Shown here one piece after another: positions 17,235 to 27,142 of a DNA stretch of 64,000 nt. The notes under the pieces were generated by a model, which saw only the letters and a list, made by a program, of their open reading frames with translations, was not told the origin of the DNA and ran no database searches. The position numbers and the translations under genes are program-made. Source of the stretch: Pontibacillus litoralis JSM 072002 (GTDB taxonomy: Bacteria > Bacillota > Bacilli > Bacillales > BH030062); the NCBI RefSeq assembly GCF_000775615.1, contig NZ_AVPG01000008.1, forward strand, positions 1-64,000, read 5' to 3'. The number at the start of each line of letters is the position of its first letter. Position 1 is the stretch's first letter.

Positions 17235-17702
17235 TTAGGAAAAACGCTTTGTTAAGTTTGCCATTTCAATTGCTGCTGTTGCTGCTTCCCAACCTTTATT
17301 TCCTGCTTTCGTACCGGCACGTTCAATGGCCTGTTCAATCGTATCTGTTGTAATGACACCAAATATAACCGGTACTCCTGTTTGCATCGATGCTTGTGCT
17401 ACCCCTTTCGCCGCTTCTCCACATACGTAATCAAAGTGAGGAGTAGATCCACGAATTACTGCTCCTAACGTAATTACGGCATCATACTGTTTCGTATCCG
17501 CCATGCGTTTTGCAATCATCGGAATTTCAAACGCTCCAGGAACATACGCAACATCCACATCCTCTATATCAACGCCATGACGTTTGAACGCGTCGACTGC
17601 TCCCTCATACAATTTATTCGTAATAAACTCATTAAAACGTCCAACCACTATCCCTACTTTTAACCCTGTGCCAACTAAATGGCCTTCGAATACGTTTGCC
17701 AT
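17235..17702 (-). CDS. ribH: 6,7-dimethyl-8-ribityllumazine synthase
   Basis: 155 aa, normal length. It condenses the ribityl pyrimidine with dihydroxybutanone phosphate to give lumazine, the penultimate riboflavin step, and usually forms 60-subunit capsids. The GRFNEFI, GAFEIP and [14 protein letters not shown] motifs are intact, including the catalytic His. ATG at 17702 follows AAGGGAGAG. Last gene of the rib operon, 16 nt after ribBA. Confidence 0.97.
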   Translation of the reverse strand: MANVFEGHLVGTGLKVGIVVGRFNEFITNKLYEGAVDAFKRHGVDIEDVDVAYVPGAFEIPMIAKRMADTKQYDAVITLGAVIRGSTPHFDYVCGEAAKGVAQASMQTGVPVIFGVITTDTIEQAIERAGTKAGNKGWEAATAAIEMANLTKRFS

Positions 17703-17718
17703 GTCAATCTCTCCCTTA

Positions 17719-18912
17719 TTAAAAATGTAATAAATGACCAAGTTTGCTTTGTTTCGCTTTTAAATAGCGTTCATTTTCTTTTCGACTTTTTATTTGAATA
17801 GGAATTCGGTCTACGACTTGTAACCCATATCCATTCAATCCGGTTATTTTACGTGGATTGTTCGTTAATAGCTTTAATTTTGTTATACCTAAATCCTTTA
17901 ATATTTGCGCCCCGATTCCGTAATCTCTTAAATCAGGTAAAAAACCTAATTTCTCATTCGCTTCTACCGTATCCAGCCCTTCCTCTTGCAATTTATATGC
18001 GTGCATTTTGTTCAATAACCCAATGCCACGCCCTTCTTGACGCATGTATAAAAGAACACCAGAACCGTTCGCTTCTATTTGCCTTAAGGCAGAATGAAGT
18101 TGCGGACCACAATCACAACGAAACGAGCCAAACACATCTCCTGTTAAACATTCCGAATGTACACGCACTAACGTTGGTTCCTCATGGTCAATGTCCCCTT
18201 TCACAAGTGCGACATGCTCTTTCCCATCCACGACATTCGAATATCCATAAGCTTTAAAATCCCCATATTCTGTTGGCAATTTGATGGCAACTTCTTGTTG
18301 TACGAGCTTATCTTCCCGATTGCGATATTGAATTAAATCTTGAATTGTAATCATTTTCAGATCAAATTGTTCCGCTAGTACTTGCAAATCAGGTACCCGG
18401 GCCATTGTGCCATCCTCTTTAATCATTTCACATATAACGCCAGCAGGCTTAGAACCGGCTAATAATGCAAGGTCAACAGCCGCTTCCGTATGTCCCGCTC
18501 TTCGCAACACTCCACCTTCCTTAGCAACTAACGGAAAAATATGCCCAGGTCGTTTAAAATCGCTCGGCTCAGCATTAGAATTTAATAGCTCCCGCACAGT
18601 TGTCGCACGTTCCGCAGCCGATATACCTGTCGTTGAGCTAGCATGATCAATACTTACCGTAAACGCTGTACCATGAGGGTCTGTGTTGCGCTCCACCATC
18701 GGCATTAATTCCAAACGATCAGCAATCTCTTGAGAAATTGGTGCACATACGAGCCCTTTTCCTTGCGTAATCATAAAGTTAATCACTTCAGGGGTTGTAT
18801 GTTCCGCAAGTGCTACTAAGTCGCCTTCATTTTCCCGGTCTTCATCATCACACACAATAATGACTCTTCCTTTTTTTAAATCGTCTAACGCTTCTTCTAT
18901 CGTATGGAACAT
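17719..18912 (-). CDS. ribBA: Bifunctional DHBP synthase / GTP cyclohydrolase II
   Basis: 397 aa, normal for the fusion. Residues about 1-200 are the RibB domain ([17 protein letters not shown]) that makes 3,4-dihydroxybutanone 4-phosphate from ribulose 5-phosphate. Residues about 205-397 are the RibA domain, with the zinc cysteines in [15 protein letters not shown] and the RQEGRGIGL motif, opening GTP for the pyrimidine branch. ATG at 18912 follows ATGGAGGGATAACG. Third gene of the operon, 19 nt after ribE. Confidence 0.97.
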   Translation of the reverse strand: MFHTIEEALDDLKKGRVIIVCDDEDRENEGDLVALAEHTTPEVINFMITQGKGLVCAPISQEIADRLELMPMVERNTDPHGTAFTVSIDHASSTTGISAAERATTVRELLNSNAEPSDFKRPGHIFPLVAKEGGVLRRAGHTEAAVDLALLAGSKPAGVICEMIKEDGTMARVPDLQVLAEQFDLKMITIQDLIQYRNREDKLVQQEVAIKLPTEYGDFKAYGYSNVVDGKEHVALVKGDIDHEEPTLVRVHSECLTGDVFGSFRCDCGPQLHSALRQIEANGSGVLLYMRQEGRGIGLLNKMHAYKLQEEGLDTVEANEKLGFLPDLRDYGIGAQILKDLGITKLKLLTNNPRKITGLNGYGLQVVDRIPIQIKSRKENERYLKAKQSKLGHLLHF

Positions 18913-18931
18913 CGTTATCCCTCCATTATCG

Positions 18932-19588
18932 TTATTTAAAGCCATTCTCTTCTAAAAAAGATGCCGTAATTGTCTGCTGTTTTTTCATTGGAGACTTCAT
19001 TTGGTTACTTATCGTTTGCACAACGTATTTCCCCATCATATCTACCTCGATGTTGACCCGATCACCTACTAGCTTCCCTCCGACAATCGAATATTGTAAG
19101 GTATGCGGAATAAGCGAGATGGTAATCGACTGGTCATTCACCCCAAATACAGTTAAACTCGTGCCATCTACCGCAACAGAACCTTTATAAACAAAGTAAT
19201 CCATTAACTCAGCATCTAATTCAATCTCATAGTAAACAGCATTCTCTGTTTGTTGTTTACTTGTAATGACCCCAACGCCATCTACATGACCAGACACGAT
19301 ATGCCCACCAAAACGACCGCCCGCTTGCATCGCTCGTTCCAAATTGACTTGATCGCCTTGCTTTAATTCATGTAAATTGCTAGCATGATACGTCTCTGGC
19401 ATTACATCAAAATGTGCCTCCTGGCTAGAAAAGGACGTAACCGTTAAACAAACACCATTTATCGAAATGCTATCGCCTAATTGTATATCCTCTACTATTT
19501 TACGAGCGCTAATTACTAATTCGAGCGATTGCGCGCCTACATTTATACGCTTTAACGTCCCTATTTCTTCAACAATGCCTGTGAACAT
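18932..19588 (-). CDS. ribE: Riboflavin synthase alpha chain
   Basis: 218 aa with the two homologous lumazine-binding halves; each carries the [14 protein letters not shown] start and the SINGVCLTV / AVDGTSLTV motif. It dismutates two lumazines to riboflavin. CGAGGAGGAAAACTAG precedes the ATG at 19588, inside the end of ribD (20-nt overlap), so translation is coupled. Confidence 0.97.
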   Translation of the reverse strand: MFTGIVEEIGTLKRINVGAQSLELVISARKIVEDIQLGDSISINGVCLTVTSFSSQEAHFDVMPETYHASNLHELKQGDQVNLERAMQAGGRFGGHIVSGHVDGVGVITSKQQTENAVYYEIELDAELMDYFVYKGSVAVDGTSLTVFGVNDQSITISLIPHTLQYSIVGGKLVGDRVNIEVDMMGKYVVQTISNQMKSPMKKQQTITASFLEENGFK

Positions 19589-20684
19589 CTAGTTTTCCTC
19601 CTCGTTTGGCAACAATCTTTATATCTGATCCTATTTGAGAAAGCTCCGCAATTTGTAAGTGGAATGCATCACATAAATGTTGAAATCCTTTACCTTCTAT
19701 TGGTGTTTTTGCTTTCTTCCCGCCAATGAGCTTCGGCGCAATATATTGAATAACTTGGTTTACACAACCAGCTTGTAAAAAGGCATCGTTTATTTGCGCG
19801 CCTCCTTCTACGAACAAAGATGTAATCCCTTTTTCACCTAGTAGGGATAGCACCTTATTAATGGTAATCGTTGATGCACGTAACGGAATGATTTGTACGT
19901 GGTCATAGGTATGGAAAAGATTAATTTTATTTTGCTCGACGTGACTTCCTGTAATAATCCACGTCGGAGCATCGGGGTGTTGAATGAGAGGTGTTTCTAT
20001 GGGAGTTCGTAAGTGTGTATCAAGAACAATTCGGACTGGATTTCTCCCTCCATTGGGGAGCCTTGTTGTTAAGCTAGGCTGGTCTTGTATAACCGTATTC
20101 ACACCAACCACTATTCCATCATGAGTATGACGATAATGATGAGCATCTTCACGGGCTTCTGGACTTGTAATCCATTTACTTTCACCGGTAGAGGTGGCAA
20201 TTTTTCCATCTAGCGACATAGCTGCTTTCATCGTTACGTATGGTGTTTTCGTCACAACCCAGTGGTAGAACATCTCGTTCAGCTGATCGGCTTGTTGCAT
20301 TCCAATCCCAATCTCCACTTCGATGCCGGCATCACGTAACCGCTCCACACCAAGACCGGATACTTGCGGATTCGGGTCTAACGCACTGATGACCGCCCGC
20401 TTTACTCCTGCTTTGACAATAGCATCCGCACAAGGCGGCGTCTTACCATAGTGACTGCACGGCTCTAACGTGACATAAATCGTTGCATCGCGGGATTCAC
20501 TACCTGCCATTTGTAACGCATGCACTTCTGCGTGCGCGTCTCCTGCTTGTAAATGCGCCCCCATCCCAAGCACTTGCCCACCTTTAACCACAACGGCACC
20601 AACACAAGGATTCGGTGACGTTTGCCCAGCTGTTGCTTTCGCCATTTGTAGCGCTAATTGCATATACATTGCATCTTGATCCAT
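19569..20684 (-). CDS. ribD: Bifunctional riboflavin deaminase/reductase
   Basis: 371 aa. The N-terminal deaminase has HAEVHAL and PCSHYGKTPPCADA for zinc; the C-terminal reductase starts near residue 147 (TMKAAMSLDGKIAT) with VEGGAQIN near residue 295. It performs the second and third steps of the pyrimidine branch. GGAAAGGAGGTAGAAAG precedes the ATG. First gene of the operon, controlled by the FMN riboswitch upstream. Confidence 0.97.
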   Translation of the reverse strand: MDQDAMYMQLALQMAKATAGQTSPNPCVGAVVVKGGQVLGMGAHLQAGDAHAEVHALQMAGSESRDATIYVTLEPCSHYGKTPPCADAIVKAGVKRAVISALDPNPQVSGLGVERLRDAGIEVEIGIGMQQADQLNEMFYHWVVTKTPYVTMKAAMSLDGKIATSTGESKWITSPEAREDAHHYRHTHDGIVVGVNTVIQDQPSLTTRLPNGGRNPVRIVLDTHLRTPIETPLIQHPDAPTWIITGSHVEQNKINLFHTYDHVQIIPLRASTITINKVLSLLGEKGITSLFVEGGAQINDAFLQAGCVNQVIQYIAPKLIGGKKAKTPIEGKGFQHLCDAFHLQIAELSQIGSDIKIVAKRGGKLDVHRHC

Positions 20685-20729
20685 CTTTCTACCTCCTTTC
20701 CTTTACATGTTAAATAACTCACCAACCAT

Positions 20730-20770
20730 TAAAAAGACCCCGAGGAAGATACACTTTCCCCAGGGTCTTG
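20730..20770 (-). terminator. Riboswitch-controlled terminator of the rib operon
   Basis: On the minus strand AAGACCC...GGAA pairs with TTCC...GGGTCTT and is followed by TTTT, between the FMN aptamer and ribD. This is the expression platform that ends transcription when FMN is bound. Confidence 0.85.
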
Positions 20771-20859
20771 TAAGCGAGTTTTCAAGAAAAAAATAGACAT
20801 ACGTCCAGAATTTTTTCGGATAGATTATAAAACTATCTATCACCATCTACTCTACTCCT

Positions 20860-21001
20860 AATCCTTCTCCCATCCGGACTTTCACCGTCGGCTTTGGTTT
20901 CTCACCAAATCAGCCACAAAGAATGCTCTTTGCAGGTCGCGGGCTAGTAAGCTAGAACTTACATCACCGCCGGTTGGGACTTTCACCCACACCCCGAAGG
21001 A
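20860..21001 (-). ncRNA. FMN riboswitch (RFN element)
   Basis: The minus strand shows the conserved RFN blocks in order: CTTCGGGG, GGGTGAAAGTCCC, ACCGGCGGTGAT, AGCCCGCGA, then GACGGTGAAAGTCCGGATGGGAGAAGG in two parts. It lies before ribD and should repress the operon when FMN is abundant. Confidence 0.97.
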
Positions 21002-21027
21002 CACAGTATGCTGTTGTCTTAATGTTT

Positions 21028-21056
21028 ATAATAGAGGAAATACGTTTAACTCGCAA
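21028..21056 (-). promoter_or_regulatory. SigA-type promoter of the rib operon
   Basis: TTGCGA and TATTAT are 17 nt apart on the minus strand (-35 at 21051-21056, -10 at 21028-21033), placing the start of transcription about 20 nt before the RFN element. Confidence 0.7.
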
Positions 21057-21107
21057 TGGAAATGTTTTGATGATCCAAGAAGATTTGTATTTATGTATGA
21101 CATTTAT

Positions 21108-21392
21108 TCACTTTACCAAAAATTTCAAATTCATTTTTTGTACGGTTTTTGTTTTCCACATTGCAAATCCGATTAAAGCACCACACATATTAAGAATGAA
21201 ATCATCAATATCGAAACTTCCTCTTCTCATAACTAATTGCATTACTTCAATAACAAATAACACCATCACCATTGAAATAGAAAACATACTTATCTTATTT
21301 AGTCTGCTAAAGAAGTATGGCAAATAAATGCCCATAGGCAGAAACATAATAAAATTACCACCAAGATTTTTAATCGGTACATCCATATTCAT
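21108..21392 (-). pseudogene. Truncated VanZ-family membrane protein
   Basis: 94 codons. NLGGNFIMFLPMGIYLP and RGSFDIDDFILNMCGALIG match the middle and C-terminal part of VanZ-family proteins, which normally have an extra N-terminal region of some 60 or more residues. In-frame TAG lies just upstream of the first ATG and no ribosome binding site is visible, so the N-terminus has been lost. The upstream sequence is occupied by the start of another gene (21370-21483), suggesting a deletion junction. Confidence 0.6.
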
Positions 21393-21483
21393 ACTGATGG
21401 TCTATATCCTTCCGTAACAGTTGCTCTAGCTTTGCTTCATCTGACAAAATGGTGCTTCCTGAAATAGCTAGTCGATGTGACAT
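21370..21483 (-). pseudogene. Orphan N-terminal gene fragment joined to the VanZ remnant
   Basis: A 37-codon frame begins with ATG at 21483 after GGGAGGGGAATGCA, an excellent ribosome binding site, and reads MSHRLAISGSTILSDEAKLE onward before meeting TAA inside the VanZ fragment in another frame. The start resembles the first strand and helix of sugar-phosphate isomerase/epimerase TIM barrels, a tentative likeness from memory. It could instead be a real small peptide gene. The 256 nt from 21484 to 21739 hold only the argG terminator. Confidence 0.35.
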
Positions 21484-21686
21484 TGCATTCCCCTCCCACA
21501 ACCTATTTATCTAGAAAAACTCTTCTATTTCCTTTATAACATAAAAAAGCACATACGATATAACTCGCATACGCTTTAGGTTGATAATAACTAGAAGATC
21601 TATACAAGTGGCTTTCATTAATGGTGCTGAATTTCATTTACGGCTATCTTAATTCTACTTTAAGCATACCCGAAACAACAAGCATA

Positions 21687-21732
21687 CAAAAACGCCATTC
21701 TTTTTGAATTACTCCTAAAGAATGGCGTTGTA
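21687..21732 (-). terminator. Terminator of the car-arg operon
   Basis: On the minus strand AACGCCATTCTTT pairs perfectly with AAAGAATGGCGTT around a 13-nt loop and is followed by TTTT. It lies directly after argG, so no argH is co-transcribed. Confidence 0.9.
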
Positions 21733-21739
21733 TTCTTAA

Positions 21740-22954
21740 TTAATCTTGATGTACTTTATGTTTCGTATGCATTTCGGAATATACTTTTGTCGGTAGTCCC
21801 CATAGCTTTATGAAGCCTTCTGCTGCTTGGTGGTCAAACATATCCCCTTTCAAATATGTTGCTAGTTCTTCATTGTATAAAGAGTATGGTGATTTACGTC
21901 CAACGACACTATAATGGCCTTTGTGCAGTTTGACGCGAATGGTTCCTGTCACGACTTTTTGGGTTTCGTCGACAAATGCATCTAATGCTGATTTTAATGG
22001 GGAGAACCATAAACCCTCATAAATGAGTTTCGCCATTTGCTGATCAATCTTCGTTTTAAACTGGGATACTTCTCTCGTATGTGTTAGAAATTCTAATTCT
22101 TGGTGCGCTTTAATTAACATTAGGGCGGCTGGGTTTTCATACACTTCACGTGATTTAATGCCTACAAGACGATTTTCTACGTGATCGATACGACCGACGC
22201 CGTGCTTGCCACCGATTTCATTTAATTGCTCAATAAGTGCAACTAAGTCCTTCTGTACACCGTTTAATGCAACGGGACGACCTTGTTCAAAGTCAATCTC
22301 GATATATTCTGGCTCATCTGGTGTTTGTTCGATTGGATTCGTCCAAGCAAATGCCACTTCTGGTGCTTCTGCCCACGTATCCTCTAATACACCTGCCTCA
22401 CAAGCACGTCCCCATATGTTCGCATCAATGGAGAATGGGTTTTCTTTCGTAATGGGAACAGGAATGCCTTTATCTTCTGCATATTGCAATTGTTCATCAC
22501 GTGTCATCCCCCATTCACGTACTGGAGCAATTACTTTAAGGTTTGGATTCAATGCTTGAATGGACAGCTCGAATCGAACTTGATCATTTCCTTTACCAGT
22601 ACATCCATGTGCCACAGCAACCGCCCCTTCTTGTTCAGCCACTTCTACTAATAGCTTCGATATGAGCGGGCGAGATAACGCCGAAGATAAAGGATATTTG
22701 CCTTCATAAAGGGCGTTCGCTTTTAACGCTGGTAACAAATAGTTTTCTGCTAGCTCTGCCTTTCCATTCATAACACGTGCTTTCACCGCACCAACTTGCA
22801 ACGCTTTATCGTGAATGGTTTGCAAGTCTTTCCCTTCACCAACATCTAAACCAAGTGCAATGACTTCATATCCATATTTTTCTTCTAACCACTTAATACA
22901 TATTGATGTATCCAATCCACCAGAATATGCTAATACAATTTTACCGTTACTCAT
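21740..22954 (-). CDS. argG: Argininosuccinate synthase
   Basis: 404 aa, normal length. [10 protein letters not shown] near residue 10 is the ATP-pyrophosphatase loop; [10 protein letters not shown] and SPYSLYNEE are further family motifs. It joins citrulline and aspartate using ATP. ATG at 22954 follows AGGAGTGGAAAGT; a GTG nine bases upstream would fall within the ribosome binding site. Last gene of the operon, 24 nt after argF; argH, the usual partner, is not in the window. Confidence 0.97.
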   Translation of the reverse strand: MSNGKIVLAYSGGLDTSICIKWLEEKYGYEVIALGLDVGEGKDLQTIHDKALQVGAVKARVMNGKAELAENYLLPALKANALYEGKYPLSSALSRPLISKLLVEVAEQEGAVAVAHGCTGKGNDQVRFELSIQALNPNLKVIAPVREWGMTRDEQLQYAEDKGIPVPITKENPFSIDANIWGRACEAGVLEDTWAEAPEVAFAWTNPIEQTPDEPEYIEIDFEQGRPVALNGVQKDLVALIEQLNEIGGKHGVGRIDHVENRLVGIKSREVYENPAALMLIKAHQELEFLTHTREVSQFKTKIDQQMAKLIYEGLWFSPLKSALDAFVDETQKVVTGTIRVKLHKGHYSVVGRKSPYSLYNEELATYLKGDMFDHQAAEGFIKLWGLPTKVYSEMHTKHKVHQD

Positions 22955-22978
22955 ACTTTCCACTCCTATTCCCTTTGT

Positions 22979-23926
22979 TTATTTATAATTTAATACGTAG
23001 TGCAGAATTGCTTTTTGAATGTGGAGACGGTTTTGCGCCTCTTCGAAAACGACTGAATGAGGTCCATCGATAATGGATGTCGTCACTTCTTCTTCCCGAT
23101 GAGCAGGTAAGCAATGCATAAAGATATAATCGGATTTTGCAAAAGAACAAAGTGTTTCATTCACTTGAAAAGCTGCAAATGTTTGTAAGCGTTCTTGTTG
23201 TTGTTCTTCTTGCCCCATACTTGCCCATACATCTGTGACAATTACATCCGCATCTACCACTGCTTGCGTTGGATCATTCGTAATCGTAATCGTTGCACCT
23301 GTTTGCTTCGCTTCCTGTAATACTTCTTGCATAATAGTTTTATTAGGTTCATAGCCAGGTGGCGTAGCAATCGCAAGCTCCATCCCTACTTTCGCGGCTG
23401 CTTCGATAAAGGAATGAGCCATATTATTTCCGTCCCCGATATAAGCCACTTTCACGTTCGATAAATCGCCTTTATATTCCTCGATAGTTAGCAAATCCGC
23501 CATTACTTGCGTTGGATGGTGCTCATCCGTTAGTCCGTTGATGACCGGAATATCAGCAGAAGCTGCAAAACGCTCAATTATTTCGTGTCCATACGTACGA
23601 ATCATAAGTACATCAACGTATTGAGAAAGAACCTTTGCCGTATCTTCTATCGATTCTCCGCGACCTAGCTGCAAGTCATCTGATTTCAAATGAATCGCAT
23701 CTCCTCCAAGCTGCAGCATTCCCGCTTCAAACGAAACACGTGTACGAGTAGAAGACTTCTCGAAAATCATCCCTAGAATTTTTCCCTTTAAATCTTGTTG
23801 GATGATGCCGCTTTTTTGCATCGCTTTTAACTCGTGGGCTTTAGCTAATACGTGCTTGATTTCCTTTTGTGACCAACTACCAATGGTCAAAAAATGCTTT
23901 TTATTAGACGTTACCGCTACTTGCAT
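22979..23926 (-). CDS. argF: Ornithine carbamoyltransferase
   Basis: 315 aa, normal length. SSTRTRVSFE near residue 55 binds carbamoyl phosphate, HHPTQ lies near residue 135 and HCLPAHR near residue 270 carries the catalytic Cys of anabolic enzymes. It makes citrulline from ornithine and the carbamoyl phosphate supplied by the neighbouring carAB products. ATG at 23926 follows AAAAGGAG; a GTG upstream overlaps that site. Starts 15 nt after carB. Confidence 0.97.
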   Translation of the reverse strand: MQVAVTSNKKHFLTIGSWSQKEIKHVLAKAHELKAMQKSGIIQQDLKGKILGMIFEKSSTRTRVSFEAGMLQLGGDAIHLKSDDLQLGRGESIEDTAKVLSQYVDVLMIRTYGHEIIERFAASADIPVINGLTDEHHPTQVMADLLTIEEYKGDLSNVKVAYIGDGNNMAHSFIEAAAKVGMELAIATPPGYEPNKTIMQEVLQEAKQTGATITITNDPTQAVVDADVIVTDVWASMGQEEQQQERLQTFAAFQVNETLCSFAKSDYIFMHCLPAHREEEVTTSIIDGPHSVVFEEAQNRLHIQKAILHYVLNYK

Positions 23927-23941
23927 TTGATTCACTCCTTT

Positions 23942-26900
23942 TCACGAAATCGTAGGTATAGACGCATGTAATTCACTTACAGTTGATACAGTTAAATCCT
24001 GTTGTTCTAGTACATACGAAAGGTATGCTAACGTATCCGGGTGAGTAAAGGTTGTTACTCGATATTTCGTAGCCAATGCCCTTAATTGAAAACCGAAACG
24101 TTCCTTCTTTCGACCTTGAGATGGTGTACACCAAACTGCTTGGAAAAGGTTCTCCTTCATCATGTTTTCTATTTTGGCTATATGCTTAGGTACCACCTTA
24201 GCCTCTATGCCATGATTTTGTAGAAATGCAGCTGTGTTCGGTGTTGCATAAAATTGGATCCCTATTTGATGTAACTGCTTTATAACGCTAAGAGATGCTT
24301 GCTTATGGTCATTACTTATGGAACAAAAGATGGGGCTGTTTGGAATTAATGAGAGTTGATATAACGCCTTTTGCATCGCTTCTGATACGCTAGTTCCAAC
24401 TCCTAACCCTTCTCCTGTCGATTTCATTTCTGGACCTAGAGCGTGATCAACGAGGGGCAGCTTATTCCCTGAAAAAGTAGGTGCTTTCACACTGTAAAAT
24501 GGAACTTCTGGCATTAAATCTATTCCATAAGCTGAATCCGTTAACGATACACCTAGTTGGGCGTTGACCGCTAACTCCATGATGGGGACTTTCGTTACTT
24601 TGCTCATCATTGGTACGGTTCTCGAAGAACGAGGATTGACTTCTAACACATAGACCGTATGACCTTCGATGACAAACTGAATATTAATAAGCCCTTTGGC
24701 TCCAATCGCTTGTGCTATTTGCTTTGTATAGTCAACGATGGTTGTTTGTTGTTGCTGCGAAAGAGTAACAGCTGGATAAATAGCTATACTATCCCCTGAA
24801 TGAACGCCAGCACGCTCCATATGTTCCATAATACCGGGTATCAGCACGTTTTCTCCGTCACAAATAGCATCCACTTCACATTCTTTTCCTGCTTTATACT
24901 CATCCATAATAAGGGGCCACATTTGGGTATAGCTCGCTTGCCAACTCTGCGCGTGTGCCATCAGCTCGGCTTCGGAATGAAAGATGAACATCGATTGACC
25001 GCCTATTACATTAGAAGGACGAACAATAACTGGAAATTGTATTTTTTTTGCGGCTCTTAATATCTGCTGAGCATTCTTTGCTGTTTCACCATGAATAAAT
25101 GGAATGTGAAGCCTTTTTAACAAATGAAAGAATGAGTCCCTGTTTTCTACTGCTTCAATTCCTTCTAGTGTTGTACCGAGCAAATTCACACCATGCTGCT
25201 TTAGTCCATTTGCGAGATTAATAGCTGTTTGCCCGCCAAACTGAATGAGTACGTGCTTTATTTGTTCTTTATCAATAACAGCCAATACGTCTTCTAACGC
25301 TAATGGTTCGAAATAAAGCCGATCTGCTACTGTGTAATCTGTACTTACCGTTTCAGGGTTGTTGTTCATGACAATGGCTGTATAACCTGCTTGCTTTAGA
25401 GCCAAGGTAGCGTGCACAGAGCAGTAATCAAATTCTACTCCTTGACCTATTCGAATGGGTCCTGATCCGATGACTAATACTTTCTTTCCAATACTTCCTT
25501 CTACTTCATCATAGCCATTCCAAGTAGAATAATAGTAAGGGGTGACAGCGGCAAATTCTCCTGCACATGTATCCACCTGTTTATAAGCGATGCGCAAATC
25601 GTTTGCATAACATATCGCACGCATATCCTTTAGTTCTATGCCATAACAATGAGCTATAAAAGCTTCACTAACGTTGTACCTTTTTGCTTGTGTTAATAAT
25701 GATTTGGACAATTCTGTTTGTTGACGAAACAGACGTTCCAAATGTACAATGGCTGCAATTTTTGTTAAAAACCAATGGTCGACGTTCGTTATTTCATGCA
25801 TTTGTTCGACCGAATAACCTCTCTCTAATGCCTCACCTACTAGAAACAGACGTTCATCTGTCGGGTGCTGAATACAATGGACTAAATCCTCTTCCGATAA
25901 AGCTTGATAACGATTCGATGTAATGCTATATTGATTCGTTTCCAAGGAGCGAATAGCTTTATTTAAGGCGCCTTCAAAAGAACGATCTATTGCCATGACT
26001 TCTCCAGTTGCTTTCATTTGGGTTCCTAGATGACGATCACCTTCTGGGAATTTATCAAATGGAAATCGTGGCATTTTTACAACTACATAGTCCAAGGCGG
26101 GTTCAAAGGCTGCATACGTTTTCTCTGTAATAGGGTTAGGGATTTCATCCAAGTGATAACCAATCGCACATTTCGTCGCCATACGTGCTATCGGATAACC
26201 GGTTGCTTTAGACGCTAAGGCAGACGAACGACTAACGCGAGGATTGACTTCAATCACGTTATACGTATCGGAATATGGATCAAGTCCAAACTGAATGTTA
26301 CATCCGCCAACAATACCTAACGCTTGAATCGTTTTAATAGAAGCATTGCGTAGCAGCTTATATTGTTCACCTGTTAAGGTTTGTGATGGGGCAACGACAA
26401 TCGAATCCCCTGTATGAATGCCTACTGGGTCGACGTTTTCCATATTGCACACAATAATTGTCGTCCCATTGCGGTCACGCATGACTTCATATTCGATTTC
26501 CTTCCAACCAAGCATACTTTTTTCTACGAGTATTTGGTTGACTGGGCTAAGCTGAAGCCCTCGTCTAGCAATCTCTTGCAGCTCTTGGTCACTGTATGCA
26601 ACACCGCCACCTTCTCCTCCAAGCGTATAAGCTGGTCGAACAATGACCGGATAGCAGGTGGTAGAAGCAAACCGCATCGCTTCTTCTACCGTGGTTACAA
26701 TTGCCGATTCAGGTATTGGCTCTCCTATGTCTAACATTAACTGACGGAATAATTGCCGGTCTTCCCCTTGCTTAATAGCATGTAGCGGTGTACCTAACAC
26801 TTCCACATCATAAGCAGCAAGAATCCCCTTTTCGGCTAATTCCATCGTCAAGTTCAAGCCAGTTTGCCCACCTAATGTTCCTATGATGCCATCTGGGCGC

Positions 26901-27142
26901 TCTTTCGCTATAATTTTCTCCACAACCTGTACTGTGGGCGGCTCCATATATACACGATTAGCAATCATTTCATCTGTCATCATTGTGGCGGGATTATTAT
27001 TCACTAGCACTACTTCTATGCCATCTTCTTTTAATGCAAGGCAAGCCTGCGTTCCGGAATAATCAAACTCTGCTCCTTGACCAATTTGAATAGGGCCTGA
27101 TCCGATAATCAATACTTTTTGCAAATCATTACGTAGTGGCAT
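23942..27142 (-). CDS. carB: Carbamoyl-phosphate synthase large subunit (arginine operon)
   Basis: 1066 aa, complete. Two homologous halves each have an ATP-grasp module: the first begins KVLIIGSGPIQIGQGAEFDYSG, the second repeats it as KVLVIGSGPIRIGQGVEFDY near residue 555. The C-terminal MGS-like regulatory domain covers about residues 930-1066. It makes carbamoyl phosphate from bicarbonate, ATP and ammonia channelled from the small subunit. The operon context and ARG boxes assign it to arginine rather than pyrimidine synthesis. AGGAG precedes the ATG, which overlaps the end of carA by 14 nt. Confidence 0.97.
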   Translation of the reverse strand: MPLRNDLQKVLIIGSGPIQIGQGAEFDYSGTQACLALKEDGIEVVLVNNNPATMMTDEMIANRVYMEPPTVQVVEKIIAKERPDGIIGTLGGQTGLNLTMELAEKGILAAYDVEVLGTPLHAIKQGEDRQLFRQLMLDIGEPIPESAIVTTVEEAMRFASTTCYPVIVRPAYTLGGEGGGVAYSDQELQEIARRGLQLSPVNQILVEKSMLGWKEIEYEVMRDRNGTTIIVCNMENVDPVGIHTGDSIVVAPSQTLTGEQYKLLRNASIKTIQALGIVGGCNIQFGLDPYSDTYNVIEVNPRVSRSSALASKATGYPIARMATKCAIGYHLDEIPNPITEKTYAAFEPALDYVVVKMPRFPFDKFPEGDRHLGTQMKATGEVMAIDRSFEGALNKAIRSLETNQYSITSNRYQALSEEDLVHCIQHPTDERLFLVGEALERGYSVEQMHEITNVDHWFLTKIAAIVHLERLFRQQTELSKSLLTQAKRYNVSEAFIAHCYGIELKDMRAICYANDLRIAYKQVDTCAGEFAAVTPYYYSTWNGYDEVEGSIGKKVLVIGSGPIRIGQGVEFDYCSVHATLALKQAGYTAIVMNNNPETVSTDYTVADRLYFEPLALEDVLAVIDKEQIKHVLIQFGGQTAINLANGLKQHGVNLLGTTLEGIEAVENRDSFFHLLKRLHIPFIHGETAKNAQQILRAAKKIQFPVIVRPSNVIGGQSMFIFHSEAELMAHAQSWQASYTQMWPLIMDEYKAGKECEVDAICDGENVLIPGIMEHMERAGVHSGDSIAIYPAVTLSQQQQTTIVDYTKQIAQAIGAKGLINIQFVIEGHTVYVLEVNPRSSRTVPMMSKVTKVPIMELAVNAQLGVSLTDSAYGIDLMPEVPFYSVKAPTFSGNKLPLVDHALGPEMKSTGEGLGVGTSVSEAMQKALYQLSLIPNSPIFCSISNDHKQASLSVIKQLHQIGIQFYATPNTAAFLQNHGIEAKVVPKHIAKIENMMKENLFQAVWCTPSQGRKKERFGFQLRALATKYRVTTFTHPDTLAYLSYVLEQQDLTVSTVSELHASIPTIS

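Noticed and set aside
22206..22559. A 117-codon open frame on the plus strand within argG
   Set aside because: Antisense shadow of argG with no ribosome binding site.
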